The notes beneath the pieces were generated by a model. That model was not told the DNA's origin and searched no databases. It saw nothing but the letters and a program-made list of their open reading frames with translations. 64,000 bases of DNA from Amphiura filiformis (lineage: Eukaryota; Echinodermata; Ophiuroidea; Amphilepidida; Amphiuridae), in contig NC_092641.1 of the NCBI RefSeq assembly GCF_039555335.1, forward strand, positions 35,736,548 through 35,800,547, in the 5' to 3' direction. The position numbers and the translations under genes were made by a program. Positions 58,301 through 64,000 of this stretch are shown in pieces; the stretch's first letter is position 1; each line of letters opens with the position of its first letter.

Positions 58301-61300
58301 GAGATAGTACATGTATGTATTAATACCAGCATCAAATATCTCTGGATCAAATGGTCAATGTCAAAGACTGGGGCTCATGCGCGATACATTGCACCAGCAA
58401 TGGCATAATACAGTAATGTTATCTATCACTCACACAAATGGCTCTCACTATTTCTCAACTGAAAAACATTTTAGCATCAAATTACACACTGAGGGACAGC
58501 GTTCATGGTTGATCCAATTTAAAAGTTATACGTATCTATGTCAATGAAAACATCGTAAAAGGGTGTGATTTTGAGAATGTTGCATCTTGACCATGGGAGC
58601 TTCATGATTAGGCAAACTGGAAATCATTATAAGCAGTCACTCCTTTTTACCCTTGTAAACTTGGATATTATATACCCAACCTAGATAACATGCATGCACA
58701 TATTTTGAGGGGGGCTTTGGGGCACCAGCCCCCCGGGGTCAAAGTAGGGGGCGGCCAAAACGAAGGGGCGGTGGAAGAAGAAGGGGACGGCAAAAAGACT
58801 TAGTAAAAAATAAAGGGCATAAAAATTGTACTATATATACATTGCTTTTAGGGTGCTAGCACCTAAAATCCCTTCCTTTTTTTTTTTTTTTTGCTCTTCA
58901 CTTTTTCAAACCACCGGAAAAAAAATTGGGTCAACCTTTTCGGGCTGTTGAGGAAGGGGCGGCAAAATTTAATTTTCTTCAGCCCCCCGGGGTAGAAGCG
59001 GCCACGGTACGCCACTGACATGTATACCTACCTTTTATCAATGCTGCTTGACTTTCCCAAGAAAGTTCTGGGAAAATGGGCAGCTCTTTACAGAATACAA
59101 TCATAGCACGTAATCCAATCAAGGACATCTGCATTATATATGATGTCATTGTTGCATCAACACTGCCACCAGATCCAGTAGCATCTGCTCCACTGCCCAT
59201 AGTGCATACTGATGATGGAGAAGAAGAAGAAGATAATCTATTTCTGCTCTCATTTGGGTCACATGAGGATGGTGGTGGTGTTACAGGCAATATGAACTGC
59301 TCTGTCTTACTAGGGCTAACCACAGTTTTAGGCTCATTGACAATGCTGGTAAATTCTTCACTCTTATTAACACTGATTTGAGTGTTACTTTCACATACTG
59401 TGTTTTTGTCATCAGTATAAGAGCTGTTTGCATTGTCATCATGGCTGTGGCTCTTTGAATCTTCATTTTCTTTGACATTCTCACTTTTACTTGATTCCTG
59501 CTCTTTTGAATCTGATTCCTTGCTAGCTTTGTCTTCATCATCTGGTACCACCATCTGACTGATAGGTGTAGGCTGAAAGATATTAAAACCACAACATGTT
59601 ATTGTTCCCATGTCTTTGCTTCATGGAAATGAACTTGTTTTGGGTCTTTTTCTTAAAGGAAAGTGCTATCATTGAATCCTTATTGGGATTTAATTCAGCC
59701 TTTACCTCTATAAATAGTCATGTTTCTTACAATGTACAATAATTACTCTGAGCATTTATGTTTTTCCATTTTTTTGTATTGTGAAAATGTCATTGGTGTA
59801 AAATTATTGGTATAGAATTTTATTCAGCCTCATTTGAATTTGGTAATTTTTTGACATTTGCTCTAGGGAAATGATGTCATATAACAAAAGTGCTTTCATT
59901 AGGGGGAGCGGGTAAACAAATTTAATGACACTTGTATAAATCACAAGTCTCACCTGCTGTCACCACTGCCTGCTTTTGCAATTACCTTTGGTTACAGAAG
60001 TAAGAAAATAGGGATGGTGGTCCCAAATATTAGGTTGTCCAAACATGTATGGTAGTAAACACCACGAATAGTAATATTCATTTGATTTTGAGATTTTTTT
60101 CAGCCTATTTTACAAGTTGACCTTAAATAACCTTAGTCCATGGAAGATTATGTTTTCAGCCCTCATTGGATTATTCTTCTTGTTTTGTGAATGTTTTGGA
60201 GGAGGTCAAAACATGTAATAATCAATAAGGAAATGTCAGAATTCACATCAGTGGTTAATGTTTACATGTATTAATCCCATATTAAAACATTATTAGTTCA
60301 ATGTTTCCTGTGAACAAGAAGGTTACCGGTACATCTATTTTGAACACCTCCCAATCAGTAAATTTTGAATCTAACTTAAACACTGAAAGTACAACTTGCA
60401 ATTGTAGGCCATTTAGGACCTTGTTAGTCAGAAAACAATATTGAAATTCAATTTGACATTACGTGAATAATGATCAATGATGTGCATAATGACAATTGTT
60501 ATTGATTATCACATGTCTTGATCCTCTCCAAATGCATGAAACAAAAAGAATTTTAAATAATCCAATGAGAGCTGAACAGATTTCCTTCAATGAATACTGA
60601 ATACATACAACGCAATAGGATTTTGCAGCAACTTTCAAATCTTGGGTTACTTGCATTAAAATGTACGATGTGACATCAATATTAGGACCATTGCAACAAT
60701 TAAGGTGTCATAATGCACAGTAAATTCTGCTTCAACTGCATATTCCAAATATGATTAGCTATTTAGGAGTAATATTACTTTTTGGGTAATTACTTTTTGG
60801 GTAGATGTTTATACAAACCAATCCAAATTTCATTATGTCTCAGAATAAAGATGCAGGTTGGATGCATTTTCCTGAACATTTTAAGTTTTCACATCATTAC
60901 ATCAGAATTAACATATTTTATACTGAAAAAAATCTAATGATGAAAATAGATGTTTCCTTACCAGGTTTTGTTATAAACAGATCTTATAATAGTATGTCCA
61001 AAAATTAAAGCAACATGTAACATTTCTATAAGAAATAGAATCGTATTTCTACTGTGCAACTAGAATTACGGTTTGTAATTAAGGCAGCCCACACAAATGT
61101 GTGTAAATAACAATGGTTTGTAAATACAAATAATATGCAAATAAGCTCATTCATATTCAGAAATATGCAAACATGACAAAAACTATACAGTACATCAGGC
61201 CACCATATTCTATCACCATACTAAGTTTGAATTTGCTTCCGCCCGGACAGCCAGCCAAACAAACAAAGCATCAGGCAGGCAAGCAGCCAGGCAGGCATGC

Positions 61301-61656
61301 AGGCAACCATCTGGATGATAACTTGACTGGGCAGTGCATGATGTTGATGTACATTGTAAGTGCATGGGTATTGGGTATGAGGAGGTGTGATAAAAACAAA
61401 ACAAATAAACAAAACACAAAAATAAGAAACAAACATACCAATTTATATACATTCTGTTTGGGCAGTGCATGAGACTTGGTATAAGCTTTCTCCACTATAT
61501 CCATTAGCTTCTGGATCTCAGCAGGTATCTCCACAGCTTTGTGCCCTATTGATGTCGATGACGAGATATCCTTTGGTGTGGGAAGTTCTGTTTTCTTTGG
61601 TTTTGGTTTCTTGGTGATGGGTTTCCTTGTTTTTACTCGCTCTTTGTTCCATACTC
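55184..61656 (-). CDS. NR1-type nuclear receptor, hinge and ligand-binding domain (5' part beyond window)
   Basis: Minus-strand exons 61656-61439, 59572-59032, 58274-58044, 57128-57013 and 55312-55184 join in phase to 410 residues plus a split first codon. The start (GVWNKERVKTRK) fits the basic extension after a second zinc finger. A KPKPKK hinge and helix 1 (EIQKLMDIVEKAYTKSH) follow. A Ser/Asp/Glu-rich insert of about 120 residues separates helix 1 from the helix 3 region. Then come FCKELPIFPELSWESQAALI, KGAFVEFVFIGSVFRFN, LTTSEFSVLYALCIFSP-DRPGL and the AF-2 core LLAEMF near the C-terminus. These are the standard LBD landmarks. Parts recall FXR/EcR (ALIKG-VE, SPDR, ITPLL) and others RAR (KAGMGNVFDE, LLPLQL). 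I assign NR1 without a subgroup. It is probably a ligand-regulated transcription factor in the nucleus. Confidence 0.85.
55570..55648 (+). CDS. Unrecognised plus-strand gene, terminal coding exon
   Basis: A very strong acceptor (long T run then CCAG ending at 55569) opens a frame that completes the split Arg codon and reads ETFIALSEKTVGRSSPNLIS then EHQQI and TAA at 55646-55648. The Ser-rich tail SSPNLIS could be a regulated C-terminus. The intron between this and the previous exon contains the last exon of the nuclear receptor on the other strand. The upstream exons of this gene were not found in the window. Confidence 0.55.
55845..56360. mobile_element. Fold-back element in receptor intron
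   Basis: Left TGTGATCTAGCAAAATCAGT..CTGAAGTCAG and right CTGACTTGAGACTGATTTTG..CTTGATCACA are inverted ends over about 500 bp. The end motif TGTGATCWAGCAAAATC resembles the TGTGACACGATCAAG ends of the MITE at 43937. Confidence 0.7.
56361..57012. other. Receptor intron, nothing further seen
   Basis: AT-rich intron with a C-run at 56704-56714. Overlapping plus frames at 56780-57026 run into exon sequence on the wrong strand and are not genes. Confidence 0.4.
57013..57128 (-). CDS. Nuclear receptor exon: LBD helix 9 region
   Basis: Acceptor TTTGTTTTAG, donor GTAAGC, 116 nt, phase 1 in and 0 out. It begins with the conserved DRPGL and reads GDESKKIVESAQEQLAEGLR then CKLEQRGLAVNFPK. Confidence 0.9.
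57129..58043. other. Receptor intron, no repeat or gene recognised
   Basis: AT-rich, unremarkable. Minus frames extending down from 58044 are donor read-through. Confidence 0.4.
58044..58274 (-). CDS. Nuclear receptor exon: LBD helices 5-8
   Basis: Acceptor TTATCATTTCAG, donor GTATAT, 231 nt, phase 1 in and 1 out. It encodes GAFVEFVFIGSVFRFNDSKR, the variable loop YFNPGHVYTRDMCNKAGMGN, and LADKLLPLQLTTSEFSVLYA-LCIFSP. The final split codon forms the Asp of DRPG with the next exon. Confidence 0.9.
58703..59019. repeat. Dispersed repeat, copy 2, next to a splice donor
   Basis: Same block order as 11165-11507: GGGGGGCTTTGGGGCACCAG, GGCGGTGGAAGAAGAAGGGG, GGGTGCTAGCACCTAAAATC, GGTCAACCTTTTCGGGCTGT and the end GGCCACGGTACGCCACTG. 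In receptor sense it starts CAGTGGCGTACCGTGGCC only 12 bp after the exon boundary at 59032, leaving the donor GTAGGTAT intact. Confidence 0.88.
59032..59572 (-). CDS. Nuclear receptor exon: acidic/Ser-rich insert and LBD helices 3-4
   Basis: Acceptor ATCTTTCAG, donor GTAGGTAT, 541 nt, phase 0 in and 1 out. The first 120 residues are low complexity (KESDSKEQESSKSENVKENE, then Ser runs and TPPPSSCDP), a disordered insert between helices 1 and 3 much longer than in most NR1 receptors. The last 50 residues carry SLIGLRAMIVFCKELPIFPE and LSWESQAALIK, the LBD signature. A dispersed repeat ends only 12 bp inside the following intron. Confidence 0.88.
59573..61438. other. Receptor intron (1.9 kb), dispersed repeats
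   Basis: Contains a partial relative of the 31.65-kb fold-back at about 60600-60790 (ACTTTCAAATCTTGGGTTAC, TTACTTTTTGGGTA) and, at 61080-61330, sequence inverted relative to 34.9-35.1 kb and 26.9-27.0 kb, including GCTTCCGCCCGGACAGCC and AGGCAGGCAAGCAGCCAGGC. No exon needed or seen. Confidence 0.5.
61439..61656 (-). CDS. Nuclear receptor exon: end of DBD extension, hinge, LBD helix 1
   Basis: Acceptor TTTGTCAG just above 61656, donor GTATGT below 61439, 218 nt, phase 1 in and 0 out. It reads VWNKERVKTRKPITKKPKPK, a lysine-rich likely nuclear localisation hinge, then EIPAEIQKLMDIVEKAYTKS, which fits LBD helix 1, and ends HALPKQNVYKL. The first codon is completed from an upstream exon outside the window; a preceding G would give the Gly of the usual G-M or G-V at the DBD end. 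Confidence 0.8.
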
Positions 61657-61719
61657 CTGACAAAGTGCACAATGAAAAATGCTGTTAAAAACTATAACAG
61701 AGCTTGAATTTAGCACATA

Positions 61720-62170
61720 CCATATTGTTTGTAATAAACGCTCCCCCTCTAATAAACGCCCCCTCCCAATTATTCTGTGAAAAATTGACAAAAATGCAAA
61801 CATTTCCATGCCATATCGTGTAGGTACATGTAAGCTTAAAACTTGCATCAGTCATGTCAGTCACGATCGCTAAATTGAATGGACAAAACCTATTATGACT
61901 CAACTCCCATCAATTTCATTGCCTAATTATGGTAGAATTTCACTATAATTCCATGCACTTACAGCTGTAATTTTGTTGTATTTCCCACGAAAATATCATT
62001 TTCCGTGGGCGCCGCCATCATGTTTAGTCATAAATCCCTCCTTTTAATAGGAGCACCATCGGAAATTGGACCAGATTTTTAAGCTTTTTTCACTGACAAT
62101 TCACAATTCAATAAACGCCCCCTTTTGGAAAAATGCAACGCCCCCGGGGCGTTTATTACAAACAATACAG
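61720..62170. mobile_element. TA-flanked MITE, family C copy 2
   Basis: TA at 61718-61719 and 62171-62172. Ends are CCATATTGTTTGTAATAAAC and GTTTATTACAAACAATACAG. The body aligns with 16626-17060 throughout, in the same orientation. It sits 63 bp upstream of the receptor hinge exon acceptor. Confidence 0.88.
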
Positions 62171-62509
62171 TAGGCAGCCCAGATGTCTGCTTGCAATTTT
62201 GAGCATTGTCTAACTTTAGGTACCGTACTGTACTCAATTTACAAAATTGATTGTGCATCTGTTTTTGAAAGTATACAGGCAAGTTTGGGATCTATGCATA
62301 CATGTACCATCTCAGGTAGTTTTAAAACATTTTCAAATTAGGTTTCTTATGTCATAATTCTTATGTCTGTTATCAGAAACTTTCACACATCGATGCAACT
62401 AGTTCACATCAACAGTGATATGCATTTATTTCATACACAAGAAAAAATTCCAAGATTTTTGCTATTTTTTTAACAAAATTGTCAATGAAAGTGTTGGAAA
62501 ATACAAGCA

Positions 62510-62823
62510 AATATCGAGGGCTTAGAGCCAGAACTAGCTATGTCCACAATTACATGTTACTCAGTTACTCATTTCGGCAACAAATGGATGGTTACTTCTG
62601 TGCTCTATAATATAATGCAAGGGACTTTGGGGTATGTACATGGTCATTTGCATCTAAATAATCATGCTAACTGTTAAAAGTGACCATGCATATACCCCAA
62701 AGTCACTTGCATTATAAAATGAGGGCAGAATTAACCATCCATTTGTTGCCGAAATGAGTAACATGTAATTGTGGACAAAAACTGGACATAGCTAGTTCTG
62801 GCTCTAAGCCCTTGATATATGGT
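62510..62823. mobile_element. Fold-back MITE, family F copy 2
   Basis: Left ATATCGAGGGCTTAGAGCCA..GAACTAGCTATGTCCA and right TGGACATAGCTAGTTCTGGC..TCTAAGCCCTTGATAT form inverted arms of about 150 bp, including ATTTCGGCAACAAATGGATG and its complement. Confidence 0.87.
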
Positions 62824-63180
62824 CATTTTCACGGTAAAGGGTGTAACTTTGGATTTTTAACATTTTAATCCATAGTGTTCTAATAAAGCCACAGAATTCC
62901 ATGATTTTTGGCCACATAAGTCATCTAGTTAGCAGCTACCTTGGGTAGCATAATCAGCTTTGGGAGTTACTGCGTTCAGTTTTAGCAGGCTTAAATGTAC
63001 TTAATATTGCCATTTTGAAAAACTATAAAAAACAGTAACATTTTTGTAAAACCCTGTGTTTTCTTCAGTTAGTTCATGGATAATTTTTCTTATCCTGAAA
63101 GTACAGTCATATGTTCAGTAAACACTGCCACATTAGATTTAATTGTGAACAGCCCTGTATTTTTGAGAACCGGACTTGAT
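62824..63180. other. Right-edge non-coding region
   Basis: AT-rich. No zinc-finger exon (paired Cys codons) of the receptor was found on the minus strand between 61657 and 64000, so the DNA-binding domain lies beyond the window. Confidence 0.45.
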
Positions 63181-63186
63181 ATTTGT

Positions 63187-63975
63187 CGTTTCGAGGCTTC
63201 ATTTTCCGTTAACAATTGTTAACAAACTTTGTGGGTGTAGCTTTGGTTCATAATTCTTGGTTATTTCTTCACTTCTTCTTGATTCATAACAGTTGTTATC
63301 TTAACTTGAAATGGGTAACAAAATTAGTCGATTTGCAAGCTTTTAAAATTTTTATAAAATCTTGACTTCAAAGAGCCGTTTTTTCCGTTAACTTTTTTTG
63401 AAGCCTCCGAAACAAACTGTTCAGCAAGCTTGTGCAAATATAAATAAAAGAGCTCATCCAATCTATTTATCAAAATGTAGCAAAGTAGATCCTCAAGTCG
63501 CATGTTTTTAAATCGTGGAGATATATATCACCGTTTGAAAATGGGACCCAATACAAACTTTCCGTTAACAATTGAAGCCTCCGAAACAAATGAAGCCTCC
63601 GAAACAACAATAAGATTAATTATCATCTATGCATATCTAAATTGGTGTGTTTCATACTGATATCTGCATTGTAATTATTACTTGATATGTGCAGAATGTG
63701 ATAAATTAAAATTTTTTTGACATTATGGTTAATGTTTGAAAAATATACTGATATCCAAAAAGTCTGTTTCGGAGGCTTCACATGCAAAAAACACCATACT
63801 TAACAAATGGGTGAAAAAATTAACATGTGATAAATCTACAATATCTGCCGCATAAAATCATTGATTCAATATACACAAGAAAATAACAGCTTAGATGATC
63901 ACAACACTGTTGTTTTCAAAAAAACTACTTCTGCAATGTTTAACAATTGTTAACATGAAACAATTGTTAACAAAA
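63187..63975. repeat. Interspersed motif cluster: GAAGCCTCCGAAACAAA and TTCCGTTAAC/AACAATTGTTAAC
   Basis: GAAGCCTCCGAAACA occurs near 63401, 63573 and 63591 on plus, and its complement (TGTTTCGGAGGCTTC or TCGTTTCGAGGCTTC) near 63188 and 63765. The palindrome AACAATTGTTAAC occurs at about 63212, 63941 and 63958, and TTCCGTTAAC near 63207, 63391 and 63561. Probably the mosaic interior of a transposable element cut by the window edge. Confidence 0.65.
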
Positions 63976-64000
63976 AAAAAAAAATGACTTGCTGTGATAA

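Noticed and set aside
63187..63975. CRISPR-like array
   Set aside because: Repeats are irregularly spaced, in both orientations and in an animal genome, and no cas genes are present.

Overview
The window is animal nuclear DNA: AT-rich, intron-rich and packed with repeats. Coding sequence is confined to short exons with GT-AG borders. The likely source is a marine invertebrate deuterostome (echinoderm or hemichordate type). This is inferred from an EBAG9 orthologue with a vertebrate-like C-terminus, an NR1-type nuclear receptor, decayed non-LTR retrotransposons and very many fold-back MITEs. The species cannot be named from sequence alone.

Left part (1-7007, minus strand): two exons that join in phase 0 read as the start of a secreted protein. 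Exon 1 (6819-7007) has a signal-peptide-like N-terminus and exon 2 (479-598) carries a Cys-Gly...Cys motif. The gene runs off the left edge. Its 6.2-kb intron holds tandem duplications, a dead LINE 3' end and a duplicated segment in which each copy carries a different private MITE.

7-23.6 kb: no convincing exon. This stretch is mostly transposon-derived. It holds a hAT-like element with 8-bp target-site duplications and GAGACC arrays, TTAA- and TA-flanked palindromic MITEs, tRNA-like SINE heads and a frame-broken LINE reverse transcriptase.

23.7-30.1 kb (plus strand): a complete EBAG9 (RCAS1) homologue of 244 residues in four coding exons, all phase 0. It is the best-supported gene. Its introns carry at least four repeat insertions.

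30.1-54.6 kb: mostly repeats, with nested TTAA elements, a 433-bp recent tandem duplication, a nested two-element TIR structure and a SINE cluster. Two short minus-strand segments, near 40.0 and 48.8 kb, could be exons and are listed at low confidence.

54.6-61.7 kb: two genes overlap tail to tail. On the minus strand are five exons encoding the hinge and the whole ligand-binding domain of an NR1-type nuclear receptor. Its DNA-binding domain must lie beyond the right edge. On the plus strand are the last three exons of an unrecognised gene with a VWA-like pattern. The final receptor exon lies inside the last intron of the plus-strand gene. 61.7-64 kb is receptor intron or upstream sequence with further fold-back elements.

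The genes do not form a pathway. The layout is an ordinary metazoan gene neighbourhood shaped by insertions. I found no prokaryote-style system, CRISPR array or operon.
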